The position numbers and the translations under genes are program-made. This document shows positions 13,231 to 20,593 of a stretch of DNA of 20,593 bases, one piece after another. Positions within the stretch are counted from its first letter, which is position 1; the number at the start of each line of letters is the position of its first letter. The stretch comes from CAYPHY01 sp964410625. GTDB lineage: Bacteria > Chloroflexota > Anaerolineae > Promineifilales > Promineifilaceae. The DNA is taken from assembly GCA_964410625.1 (NCBI GenBank), contig CAYPHY010000066.1, positions 1 to 20,593 on the forward strand, written 5' to 3'. The notes under the pieces are model-generated. The model made no database searches. It was not told the DNA's origin and saw only the letters and a program-made list of their open reading frames with translations.

Positions 13231-13327
13231 CTCTGCGCCTCTCCGTTAATTATTGGTACAATCTAGCGAGCTTATTCAATGGTTATCACCACCTGACTAT
13301 CGTTGCCAACGAACGAGGATTCTAACT

Positions 13328-14482
13328 ATGTCCACCGATCCCCAATCAGCTACCAACCCTTTGCCAGGGCAAACGCTTTCGCTCGACCAAATGGCCCACA
13401 TCCATCTCCAACGTGGCGAACTGGAACAGGCGCGAACGCTATTTGAACAAAGCCTGCAACTGAAGCAAGAAGCGGGCGATATGCGTGGCTCGGCCGTCTC
13501 GCTCTCCAATCTGGCTAATATCTGCCTGGACCAGGGTGATGCGGATACAGCCGAACAACTGCTCCACCAATCCCTCTTCCTCTACCAGCATCTGCAAGAT
13601 TTGCAAGGGGGCGCATATCAAATCGTCAAGCTCGGCCAACTGGCGCAAATGCGTGGGGAGCATGACACCGCTTTGGAGCAATATCAAGAGGGATTGGCGA
13701 TCTTTGAGCGTCTGGGCGCGGCAGATGAAGTGGCGCAGGTGCGGCAGATGATCGCCGGTTTAGCAGAGGAGCAGAGGCAGGCTGCACAGAGTTCATCTGG
13801 GGGAACGGAGTCGGTGACACAGCTTTTGCAACGGGCGCGACAGGCGGCCGCCCAAGGGAACACGGCCGAAGCGATTGCCACGCAGGAAAAGGCTGTCCAA
13901 CGACTACGCGAATCAAAAGAGGAGCCATCTACGCTTGTCGCTCGTAGTATTGCACTCTATCAACTGGCTGGCTATTACAGTGATGCTGGTCGCCACAGCG
14001 ATGCGGTTCCCGTATTGGAGGAAGTGGTCGAGCTGACTGAACGCACCGGCCACGCTGAACTCTCCCAACTTGCGCCCCGCGCCCTCGACGGAGCGCGGAA
14101 GATGGCCGCCCTTTCCCCCGCTGACCAGCAGCAGCTTCTAAGTCAGGTACAGCAAACATCGGCCGTGCTCAACCGGATGAGCGACGAAGAACGAGCGAAG
14201 TTGCAAGCGGCCGCCCAACGCATCCAAATCCAGTCCCTCGCCGACCAGACCCGCGAGGCGGCGATCAAAGCATTGCGCGGCGAAGCCGACCGGGGCGTTA
14301 TAGCGTCACAAATGGAGCGTGTGGCCGAGGAGGCTACGGCCAACCAAGAGGAAGGCTCTCCCTGGTTGGAGGTGGCGGTGTTTGTGCGATCGGTGGCGGC
14401 CGTGTTGCGTGGGAAAACGGCTCCACCCGTTTCTACTACTTACCAGGAACATATGGCGGCCGTGCTGGAAGTACTTGAATAA
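13328..14482 (+). CDS. Tetratricopeptide repeat protein
   Basis: A 384-residue soluble protein with no signal peptide. Three canonical TPR units lie at about 23-50 (LQRGELEQARTLFEQSLQL), 63-90 (LDQGDADTAEQLLHQSLFL) and 103-130 (QMRGEHDTALEQYQEGLAI). Two more degenerate helical pairs lie at about 166-200 and 207-240 (SDAGRHSDAVPVLEEVVEL). Residues 250-384 are Ala/Gln/Glu-rich and helical and match no domain I can name. TPR arrays bind other proteins, so a scaffold or adaptor role is likely. ATG 13328 is preferred, with GAGG about 10 nt upstream and an N-terminus that runs directly into the first repeat; the frame is open back to 13253, without a ribosome site. CGGCCG sites are dense in the second half. 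Confidence 0.8.
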   Translation: MSTDPQSATNPLPGQTLSLDQMAHIHLQRGELEQARTLFEQSLQLKQEAGDMRGSAVSLSNLANICLDQGDADTAEQLLHQSLFLYQHLQDLQGGAYQIVKLGQLAQMRGEHDTALEQYQEGLAIFERLGAADEVAQVRQMIAGLAEEQRQAAQSSSGGTESVTQLLQRARQAAAQGNTAEAIATQEKAVQRLRESKEEPSTLVARSIALYQLAGYYSDAGRHSDAVPVLEEVVELTERTGHAELSQLAPRALDGARKMAALSPADQQQLLSQVQQTSAVLNRMSDEERAKLQAAAQRIQIQSLADQTREAAIKALRGEADRGVIASQMERVAEEATANQEEGSPWLEVAVFVRSVAAVLRGKTAPPVSTTYQEHMAAVLEVLE

Positions 14483-14538
14483 ATAACAATATAATAGCTA
14501 GAGAGCTTGTCTCATTTTATTGTACAATGTGATGCAGA

Positions 14539-14808
14539 ATGCCTGAGATTGCAAGATTTTTTGGGATCGTGATCCGAATATACTATGAAGCTGGTCGTCA
14601 TCACCAGCCACATTTTCATCCCGTGTATGGAGAGCATGAGGCAAGCTTTACAATCGATCCGCCTGCATTACTGGCAGGAACTATGCCAAGAAAACAGTTA
14701 CATCTGATTCTTGCCTAGGCAGAACTCAATCAAGATGCATTGATGGTTAACTGGCAACTTGCCACCCAGGGCCAGCCGCCAAGGAAGCTAAGCGGACTAC
14801 AAGGATAA
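14539..14808 (+). pseudogene. DUF4160 family protein, interrupted by an amber codon
   Basis: Read from ATG 14539 the frame gives MPEIARFFGIVIRIYY, then QPHFHPVYGEHEASFTID and MPRKQLHLILA, a clear DUF4160 protein (PF13711), whose usual hallmark is PHFH..YGE. At codon 60 (14716-14718) TAG stands where the family usually has Trp, a one-base change from TGG. The same frame then continues AELNQDALMVNWQLA to TAA at 14806, giving the normal full length of 89 residues. DUF4160 and DUF2442 genes commonly lie side by side and are suspected toxin-antitoxin partners, as here. A sequencing error at one base, or readthrough, would restore the gene. No strong ribosome site is seen. Confidence 0.75.
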
Positions 14809-14810
14809 CC

Positions 14811-15050
14811 ATAGAAAACAGTTATTATCTAACCAGTGATAGAATCTATCGCGTGACAAGATTTGAGATAATCGGGGATTATACTATCCGGCTTTATTTT
14901 AATGATGGCAGTCAACGGGTAATTGATTTTCTCCCTATTCTGTCCGGCCCGATATTCGGCCCACTTCGCGATCTAGATCTCTTCAACCAAGTCCAAACAC
15001 AGCCGTACTGTACTCCGGTTGTCTATCTGTTCCCACCGCACCACGCTTGA
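14811..15050 (+). pseudogene. DUF2442 family protein, degraded at both ends
   Basis: The open frame starting at GTG 14853 gives TRFEIIGDYTIRLYFNDGSQ, RVIDFLPILSGPIFGPLRD and LDLFNQVQ, matching DUF2442 (PF10387). The matching reading frame continues upstream of the GTG (ENSYYLTSDRIYRV) back to ATA at 14811, two bases after the stop of the DUF4160 gene. A former ATG changed to ATA is therefore likely. The C-terminus reads VVYLFPPHHA then TGA, where the family normally continues with a WPNGAD-type motif, so the end is missing. DUF2442 proteins are small DNA-binding-like partners of DUF4160. Translation from GTG would give a 65-residue fragment. Confidence 0.6.
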
Positions 15051-15202
15051 TGACATTGAAGCAGTCTTCAATAAACTATCCTCGATTGGGGCAGAGTTAG
15101 ATCAGGCAGAATTGGAGAAGCGGGAAGCGGCCGTCAAACACAAATAAAGGGGCTGTCAAATCTGTTCGCAGATTTCTCCAAGAAGCAGGTATAGAACCAT
15201 GA
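15031..15202 (+). pseudogene. hicA: hicA-like toxin gene remnant
   Basis: Two frames carry HicA-like pieces. One, at 15037-15147, reads RTTLDDIEAVF then IGAELDQAELEKRE, like the IEALF.ALGAE region of HicA. The next frame, 15146-15202, reads KGAVKSVRRFLQEAGIEP followed by TGA, a typical HicA C-terminus. The TGA overlaps the ATG of hicB, the usual hicAB coupling. The middle part, with the HRPHP-type segment and its catalytic His, is missing, and the N-terminus merges with the DUF2442 remnant. HicA is an mRNA-degrading toxin; this copy should be inactive. The identification rests mainly on the C-terminus and position. Confidence 0.6.
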
Positions 15203-15528
15203 TGGAGTATAAAGGTTACATAGCAAAAGTAGAATTTGACGATGAAGCCGACGTCTTTCACGGCGAAGTAATTAATACACGTGATGTCATCACCTTTGAA
15301 GGCGAGTCCGTTGCCGAACTGAAACAGGCCTTCCAGGATTCAGTCGAGGATTATCTCGCGTTTTGTGCAGAAAGAGGGGAAGACCCAGAAAAACCATTTT
15401 CCGGAAAGTTTAGCATCCGCATTGATCCAGAATTACATCGTCAAATCACGATTAAAGCAAGGACATCTAACAAAAGCCTCAATAGTTGGATCAGTAAAAC
15501 CCTGGAAGAAGCCATAGGAACTTCATAG
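15199..15528 (+). CDS. hicB: HicB family type II antitoxin
   Basis: A 109-residue protein. The N-terminal HicB-like domain (1-65) reads MMEYKGYIAKVEFDDEADVF and later INTRDVITFEGESVAELKQAF, followed by EDYLAFCAERGEDPEKPFSGKF. The C-terminal part (SIRIDPELHRQITIKA, then NKSLNSWISKTLEEAI) is a ribbon-helix-helix DNA-binding domain. HicB neutralises the HicA toxin and represses its own operon. The start is ATG 15199 (or ATG 15202 directly after), which overlaps the TGA of the hicA remnant. HicB seems whole although its toxin is broken, so it may be an orphan antitoxin kept for regulation or for defence against a related HicA elsewhere, or simply the last part of the cluster to decay. Confidence 0.9.
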   Translation: MMEYKGYIAKVEFDDEADVFHGEVINTRDVITFEGESVAELKQAFQDSVEDYLAFCAERGEDPEKPFSGKFSIRIDPELHRQITIKARTSNKSLNSWISKTLEEAIGTS

Positions 15529-15541
15529 CATACGGACATAA

Positions 15542-15588
15542 TTGTGGCGCGGCCGATCAGACACCCCATCCAATCAACTGCGCCACAA
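15542..15588. other. Inverted repeat between convergent hicB and the large protease gene
   Basis: ttgtggcgc (15542-15550) and gcgccacaa (15580-15588) form a perfect 9-bp stem with a 29-nt loop. It lies between two converging genes and could act as a bidirectional terminator, but no T-run is present. A tandem catttctcca doublet follows at about 15624-15645. Confidence 0.35.
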
Positions 15589-15652
15589 CGCTTAATGCGG
15601 AAGAACTGCCGCTAAAAAGCCAACATTTCTCCACATTTCTCCACATTCGCCC

Positions 15653-18600
15653 TTATCTCAGCACGGCGGGCAAGTACAACTGCAACCCCGCCGCCACTTG
15701 ATCGAGGCGCAGCAGGACAATCTCCTCGCGCTCGACGACATCACCGGGGCCAAGCAGTTCGGCGCGGACGACCACATCGCCGGTGGCCCCGGCCGCTTTG
15801 CTAAAGGTTGCCGTCACCCGCCCCTGGTTGTTGGTCACACCGGTATGGGTCTCGCCACCGCCAATCGTCCCCTTGTCGCCGTTGTCGTCGCCGACGCTGA
15901 GGCGTACGGCGCGTCCCGCCACCGGCTCGCCATACTGATCCAGCACCGTCGCCACCAGCGTCGAGCTATCCACACCCCCTAAATGGGTCGGTGTAGCGGT
16001 CAACTGCAACGAGCGAGCCACCGGCTGGGCCATTCTCACCGTCGTACTCGCCTCCAGCCCCCCTTCGGCCATAACGCTGATCTCGGCCGCGCCAGTTGAG
16101 GTTCCGGCGGTAAAGATGACCGGCAAACGGCCGTTGTCATACATACTGGTTGGCAGCGTGACCGTCCCCAACGCTGGAGGGGTCACCGTGAACTCTCCGG
16201 CAAAGGGCTTGGAGATACCCACAATCTGGCCCAGATCGTCAATCAAGTTCAGCGTTAATTCCGTCGTATCGCTGCCATTTGGGCGCAGCGTCAATCCCAA
16301 ACTCTCCAGCGGGTTGTCGAACTCCAGCGCGACGGGCGGCCGGAACAGGGCCACCTGAGCACTCTCGGAAGCGGTGATCGCGCCGTCGTCTATTTCGGTC
16401 AACGTCAATACGATGTCGCCCACTTCTCCCAACGTCTCATCGCTCATCGGCCGGCTGACGTAGGCATAGACCGGGACTGTTGTGTTTGCCGGAATACAAA
16501 CGCCAAGATTCTCCGGCGAGAAGTAAGTCCAGCCATCCGGCACACTGAAGTTAACCGCATAGCAATGCTCGACCGAATGGAGATTCTCTGCCCAAAAGAC
16601 CACTTCGACGGCCGCTGTGCCATAGTACCCTTCCTGGTAAAGCGGCGGGTAGATGTGTAGAGGCTGGAAGTTGAACGGAGCCGGGTCGGAACGTTTAAAC
16701 TCGGTGCCGTTAATCGTTCCTTGCACCCACAAGTAAGCGGCTCCGGCCGATGGTGGGGTGAAGGCGTCGGAACCGAAGCGGCCGTCGCCCGCCTCGCCAT
16801 CGTTGTGCAACCCGTCGTCATAGAGGATAAACGGACTGCCAAACGACGCGCCGGACACCGTTTGCAGCCAGCCTCGCAACTGCCGGTTGTCGGTGGTGCG
16901 TCCCAGGTCAAGGAGGAAATTGTGGCTCTTCGTGGATAAGGTGTGGAGGCCGGGGCTGCTGGCGCGGAGGTCGCTGGCGGCCAGGGCGTTGAAGGAGAAG
17001 GTGGCGTTCCCGCTGGGACCAACGGAGATGGTGGCGGTGTAGACCCCGCCGCGGCCGTCGGTATTGACCTGGATGAATTGTACCATCCGGTCGCCGGGCT
17101 TGTTGTTCATCGTGATGCAGCGCACATTGGCCGTGTCGTTGCAATTCACCAGATTGCCATCGGGGTCAGTTACGGTCATCGGCGCAAAGTCGCCGCTGTA
17201 GCCAGTCTGCATAAAGACCACGCCCTCAATCAATGGGTCCACTTCCACCTCATATGACTTGCTGGGCTGTGGTGGAGCCGGGGTGAACTTGTATCCCATA
17301 CCGCCGGAGGCGCCACTTAATTTGTTTTTGCTGACAATGACGTTGTTGCCGGTGAACAGCAACGAGTCAATCAGGCCGATTTCGGCCGTTGCCGCTTCCT
17401 GGCGCAGTTGTAGATATTGGAAACGGATTTCGCCCGTCTGGAAATTCAGCCACGCCTGATAAGCCCGACAGGCTGTGTCGCCATTGCCATAATCAGCTAC
17501 GCCTTGCGTCGAGATGATGTGCCATTCATCAATCCCCAAATTGCCGGTAAAGACATGCACTTGAGTGCCATAGTGATTCGGTATTCCGCAAGCAGCGAGG
17601 TGGGAGTTAGCACCCGATTGTCGCGCAGGAGGAGGCTGAATAAATTGCCACACGAGATCGGTATCCAACAAGCTCAGATATTGTCTGGAGAGATTCGGAC
17701 AAAAGTCGGGGTTGGGGTTGAGACAGGGGTCCATCTCAATATACCCATCCTGACTAACCTCAACCACCGTTGTGTCGTCCCCATAGAAATCGAAGCTGTT
17801 TGGTAGATTAAGCACCAAACCGTTGGTGGTTAATATGCCAGCGTCCTGACCGAGTGATTCGGCCGGGAACCATTGGTATTCCCAGGGTTCGAGGCGATCC
17901 CAGCGATAGGTGAAGCCGGTGCTGACGTAGTCGCTCCAGCGGCCGGCCCCGGCGGTGTGGCTCAGTTGGGCGCGTACCACATCGGCCGCGTTCGCCAATT
18001 GGTCGGGGGCGACGTAGATGAACTGCCCACCACTCATGATCGAGGTCAGCAGGTAAGGAACGATGCCGGTGGGTTGGGCGCCATCGGCCGCCAGCCCCAG
18101 ATAAGTGCGTTCGCTGCCGCTCACGTCCGGTTGTTCTCTGGCCGGGGAACCACAACCACCGAGTAGGACGATGGAGCCGCGCAAGCGTCTTTCGTTCAGC
18201 ATCAGGCGTAGTTGTTCGGGCGTCAGGCTGTCGGCGCTGTCGCCATCAGTATAGAGCCACGCTTCGCCGTCGAACTTGGTCTGGATCGCTTGTGAAAGTG
18301 CGCCCAATCCAGGGACGGGACAGCCCGCATCTGGGCCGTTGGCAACCAGACCGTTGACCACTGGCAATACCTGTGGGGCAAAAAACTTGCCTTCGAGCAG
18401 CGTTTTGACAGCCGGGCTGCCGGCGTCGAAGGTGTAGATGTTGAAGTCGGTGCCATTTGGATTGGCGGCCATCTCCGTCACCTGATCGCCAAGGATGGTC
18501 TTGACGCTGTTGATCTTCGGCGCGGCCGGTGGTCCGGCCATGCTGCTGCTGGTGTCCACGACCATCGTCGTCTGGTCCCACCAACGGAAATCGAACGGGG

Positions 18601-20386
18601 GTGCGGCATTGATCGCTGTCGGAGCGGCGACTTCGGCCGTATTCGCCGTCGCTGCCAGAGGAAGCACGGGCAGCGAGGCAAGGGTGATATTGACGTTTTG
18701 CACAATGGTGGCGGCCGTTGCCGCATCCGACGGCAGACCTAGCTTGCGCCATACTTGCAAAAAGCGGCGCATATCACATTGGGCGTTGCCCTGGAAGTCG
18801 GCCGCTGTATAAGCTTGTTGGATGCGCGCATGGCGGTTGTTGACGGTGTCGCTACCGTCGTTCTGGATGTCGAAGAGGTCCCAGAGTAAGGCGGCGACCG
18901 CACCTTCGTCACGGTCACTGGCGGTAACGGCACGCATGTTTTCCAGGTCAACCGTTGGGCCATCGGGGTCAATGTAGAAGTTGACACCGGCCGAACCGGG
19001 CATAATCGTACGCGCGGCGCTCTGGTAGTAATCGGGATACCCTTCACCCCAGGCAAGACGAGTACCGTTGACGCCATTGTTAACACCGGGTAGCGAATGT
19101 GCTCCGGCAGGATTCCGGTAGCAACTGAATTGATGATCGGCAAAGTGTCCATATTCGTGAATGATCACCGAGTCATCCCATTCGTCGGTGGCGGAGGGGT
19201 CGTCGCCGATGACGATGGTAGTGCGATTGCTGGAGTAGAAGGAGCCTTGCTGGCGACGGCCGCCTTCCCAATACACGGTGACTGAACGATCCATTACCGG
19301 TGAATCAGCGTTGTTGTTGTTCCAAAATCTCCAACCATAGTAGAGCGAGTCGGCGATGTTGAATATTTGCGATTGTGCCTGGTTGAGGCGATAGACGCTG
19401 ACATCAAAGTCTACGTTGCCCCCTTCGGAGTCTATCGTCCCTGAATCCCAGCAGTAGAGTTCTTGTTCACTGGTCTGCTCAATGCGGGCGATCAAGTTGC
19501 CACCATCGCGCACTTCGGCGCAGACGCGGAAATAGAGTTCCAGTTCGTCATTGAAGACGCCGTCGTCGTCACAGAAGTTGAAGGTGAAGCGGCCGTTAGC
19601 GTCCGTCACCGTATGTCCATAGGAATCATCAGAGAAGGTATCTTCTTCGCGCATCTCGACGAGGATATGGTGGACAGGAACGGCCGAACCGGTTTGGGTC
19701 TGGTATTGGCCGATGTAGCGCGGGACGGCTGGGGCAGGGGTTTCCGGCACAAGGGTGGCGATGGGCATCCGGTTCTCGCGGGTGAGCGTGCCGGTGACGT
19801 TGAAGCAGCCGTCGGCGGCGCGGCCGGTCGCTCCGGCGAGATGGGACTTATCTACCGTACGGCGCACTCGTGGTGGTTGATAAGCGGGTGTTCGCGGGTC
19901 GAGGTCAGAGGCGCTGGGGTTGCTGTCGTTAACGTCAAAGAAGAGAACGCCGGTCGCCGCGAGGGAGGTGGCGTCGTTGGGGAAGTAGAAGGCTTTGGCG
20001 CGGACGCCGAAAACGCCAGAATCGTCGAAGCGCACCTGCCGCGTAATGGTAGCGGTCTCTCCGGCGTTGACGCGGCCGATGGCGTCGAAGGCTGGGTCGC
20101 CGAGGAGCGTACCACCATCGGGCAGTTCCCACATCACCATCAGGTCAGGGGCGGGGCGGAGCGGCCGCGCGGTCAAGGTGAGGCTTACTATGCTGCCGGG
20201 CGTTGGCGGCCGGTCGGCCGTCAGCGTGACTTCAACGCCATTGTACGCGCCACCAGCGCGATCAATCAAAATAGGAAGCTGGACGGCCGTTGAAGAGGGA
20301 GTCGCCTGCGCTGAAACAGTGGCGACAATCAGAAGAACAGAGACCAGAGACAACACTATCCACGAAGCCAATCGAATACGTCGCAT
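15653..20386 (-). CDS. Large exported metalloprotease/vWA-domain surface protein
   Basis: A 1577-residue exported protein. Residues 1-26 are a signal peptide (cut after VSA). A transthyretin/CnaB-like domain follows (about 190-310), then a zinc-protease region with HEYGH (His410, Glu411, His414) and WGEGYPDYY (Glu448, a gluzincin-like third ligand). A vWA domain (about 600-800) has the MIDAS start DTSSS (Asp611). Further on are a domain with DFYGDDTTVVEVSQDGYIEM (about 860), a choice-of-anchor-X-like domain (about 1140-1240, YDDGLHNDGEAGDG) and a C-terminal Big-1/invasin-like domain (1460-1570) ending in YLPAVLR. It probably acts at or outside the cell surface, in adhesion or protein breakdown. 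ATG 20386 is chosen because GGAGG lies 6 nt upstream; the TTG at 20392 directly abuts it. Protease activity is inferred only. Confidence 0.8.
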   Translation of the reverse strand: MRRIRLASWIVLSLVSVLLIVATVSAQATPSSTAVQLPILIDRAGGAYNGVEVTLTADRPPTPGSIVSLTLTARPLRPAPDLMVMWELPDGGTLLGDPAFDAIGRVNAGETATITRQVRFDDSGVFGVRAKAFYFPNDATSLAATGVLFFDVNDSNPSASDLDPRTPAYQPPRVRRTVDKSHLAGATGRAADGCFNVTGTLTRENRMPIATLVPETPAPAVPRYIGQYQTQTGSAVPVHHILVEMREEDTFSDDSYGHTVTDANGRFTFNFCDDDGVFNDELELYFRVCAEVRDGGNLIARIEQTSEQELYCWDSGTIDSEGGNVDFDVSVYRLNQAQSQIFNIADSLYYGWRFWNNNNADSPVMDRSVTVYWEGGRRQQGSFYSSNRTTIVIGDDPSATDEWDDSVIIHEYGHFADHQFSCYRNPAGAHSLPGVNNGVNGTRLAWGEGYPDYYQSAARTIMPGSAGVNFYIDPDGPTVDLENMRAVTASDRDEGAVAALLWDLFDIQNDGSDTVNNRHARIQQAYTAADFQGNAQCDMRRFLQVWRKLGLPSDAATAATIVQNVNITLASLPVLPLAATANTAEVAAPTAINAAPPFDFRWWDQTTMVVDTSSSMAGPPAAPKINSVKTILGDQVTEMAANPNGTDFNIYTFDAGSPAVKTLLEGKFFAPQVLPVVNGLVANGPDAGCPVPGLGALSQAIQTKFDGEAWLYTDGDSADSLTPEQLRLMLNERRLRGSIVLLGGCGSPAREQPDVSGSERTYLGLAADGAQPTGIVPYLLTSIMSGGQFIYVAPDQLANAADVVRAQLSHTAGAGRWSDYVSTGFTYRWDRLEPWEYQWFPAESLGQDAGILTTNGLVLNLPNSFDFYGDDTTVVEVSQDGYIEMDPCLNPNPDFCPNLSRQYLSLLDTDLVWQFIQPPPARQSGANSHLAACGIPNHYGTQVHVFTGNLGIDEWHIISTQGVADYGNGDTACRAYQAWLNFQTGEIRFQYLQLRQEAATAEIGLIDSLLFTGNNVIVSKNKLSGASGGMGYKFTPAPPQPSKSYEVEVDPLIEGVVFMQTGYSGDFAPMTVTDPDGNLVNCNDTANVRCITMNNKPGDRMVQFIQVNTDGRGGVYTATISVGPSGNATFSFNALAASDLRASSPGLHTLSTKSHNFLLDLGRTTDNRQLRGWLQTVSGASFGSPFILYDDGLHNDGEAGDGRFGSDAFTPPSAGAAYLWVQGTINGTEFKRSDPAPFNFQPLHIYPPLYQEGYYGTAAVEVVFWAENLHSVEHCYAVNFSVPDGWTYFSPENLGVCIPANTTVPVYAYVSRPMSDETLGEVGDIVLTLTEIDDGAITASESAQVALFRPPVALEFDNPLESLGLTLRPNGSDTTELTLNLIDDLGQIVGISKPFAGEFTVTPPALGTVTLPTSMYDNGRLPVIFTAGTSTGAAEISVMAEGGLEASTTVRMAQPVARSLQLTATPTHLGGVDSSTLVATVLDQYGEPVAGRAVRLSVGDDNGDKGTIGGGETHTGVTNNQGRVTATFSKAAGATGDVVVRAELLGPGDVVEREEIVLLRLDQVAAGLQLYLPAVLR

Positions 20387-20392
20387 TGCCAA

Positions 20393-20397
20393 CCTCC
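20393..20397 (-). promoter_or_regulatory. Ribosome binding site of the large protease gene
   Basis: A perfect GGAGG on the minus strand with a 6-nt spacer to ATG 20386. It decides the start against the in-frame TTG at 20392, which has no spacer. Confidence 0.7.
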
Positions 20398-20451
20398 ATT
20401 GAATGAATTAAGGGGGATTTACCGGTGAGTCATGAAAATCTGCCAGATTGT

Positions 20452-20545
20452 GTTGGTGTATTGGTATATTGGTGTATTCGTGTATTGGGTTTCTGCTTGA
20501 TATTAGGAATACACCAATAGACTAATAGACCAGTAGACCAATCTA
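20452..20545. repeat. 8-bp tandem repeats in inverted arrangement
   Basis: The left block (20452-20490) is five degenerate units of the attggtgt type. After a 17-nt spacer the right block (20508-20545) has five units of the aatagacc/acaccaat type, the reverse complement of the left kind. A long imperfect hairpin is possible. It fills most of the 156-bp gap between the large protease gene and the next gene. Confidence 0.65.
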
Positions 20546-20593
20546 TTCTGTTTCGACGGTCAGGGGATATGCCAGCGACACGCGGCCGTCACG
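20543..20593 (-). CDS. C-terminal end of a gene running off the window
   Basis: The minus strand from the window edge reads 16 codons (RDGRVSLAYPLTVETE) and then TAG at 20543-20545, right where the 8-bp repeat array begins. Codon use and position fit a real gene end upstream of the large protease gene, in the same direction. Nothing more can be said about its product. Confidence 0.35.
   Translation of the reverse strand, partial: RDGRVSLAYPLTVETE

Larger units (their letters stand above)
281..20589. repeat. Highly iterated palindrome CGGCCG (dispersed)
   Basis: The 6-bp palindrome CGGCCG recurs throughout; a by-eye tally gives about 90 sites, for example at 281, 3137, 3441, 6610, 8650, 11483, 16127 and 20290. 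At roughly 57% G+C (my rough estimate) about ten would be expected by chance. Palindromes of the same composition are much rarer: I noticed a handful of CCGCGG and GCCGGC and no GGGCCC. Most sites lie within genes on both strands, with no fixed spacing and no fixed reading frame. It resembles in kind the HIP1 octamer of cyanobacteria. The count is approximate. Confidence 0.75.

Noticed and set aside
13253..13327. Longer N-terminus of the TPR protein
   Set aside because: No ribosome site, atypical residues; ATG 13328 leads directly into the first TPR.
14490..14527. Promoter for the DUF4160 gene (TATAAT at 14490, TACAAT at 14522)
   Set aside because: No -35 hexamer at proper distance for either box.
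19463..20293. 276-codon open frame on the plus strand
   Set aside because: Antisense to the large protease gene, which has a signal peptide, ribosome site and domains. The antisense product has no recognisable domain and is a by-product of G+C-rich codon use.

Overview
The window reads as a chromosomal segment of a free-living bacterium, most probably a member of the Chloroflexota (Anaerolineae/Ardenticatenia-like). That is an inference from several signs: a secreted protein ending in YLPAVLR (a C-terminus I associate with Chloroflexota exported proteins), moderate-to-high G+C, long secreted proteins with mixed adhesion and protease domains, Uma2, DUF4160, DUF2442 and HicB families, and intergenic DNA full of short hairpin repeats and low-complexity tandem repeats. 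No rRNA, tRNA, CRISPR array, phage gene or transposase was seen.

Layout. 1-3598 (minus strand): argS, a Yip1-like membrane protein and a membrane-anchored alpha/beta hydrolase, closely spaced and probably co-transcribed. 3599-3910: intergenic, with a triple-hairpin repeat and a sigma70-like promoter. 3911-5821 (plus): secreted metzincin-type metalloprotease, followed by hairpins and a strong intrinsic terminator near 5965-5997. 6135-9926 (minus): an exported, single-pass protein with four LTxxEA helical repeats, then an OmpR-type response regulator and its HAMP/HisKA sensor kinase. The kinase ATP-binding domain carries an in-frame insert encoded by low-complexity repeat DNA. 9927-10206: divergent promoter region with a 16-nt direct repeat in each promoter.

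10207-14482 (plus): wax ester synthase/diacylglycerol acyltransferase, Uma2-family nuclease-like protein, SAM methyltransferase and TPR protein. 14539-15528 (plus): a toxin-antitoxin cluster in decay: DUF4160 with an internal amber codon, DUF2442 with lost start and C-terminus, a truncated and frameshifted hicA, and an intact hicB. 15653-20386 (minus): a 1577-residue exported protein with an HExxH protease region, vWA domain, choice-of-anchor-like domain and Big-1-like domain. 20543-20593: the last codons of another minus-strand gene.

Three window-wide patterns stand out. The palindrome CGGCCG occurs about 90 times by eye, several-fold above expectation, mostly inside genes. A family of hairpins that begin with GTAA/GTAG sits at gene ends, and several stop codons lie in a GTAR tetranucleotide at a repeat boundary. 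Low-complexity repeats have entered coding sequence, most clearly in the histidine kinase and at the regulator/kinase junction.
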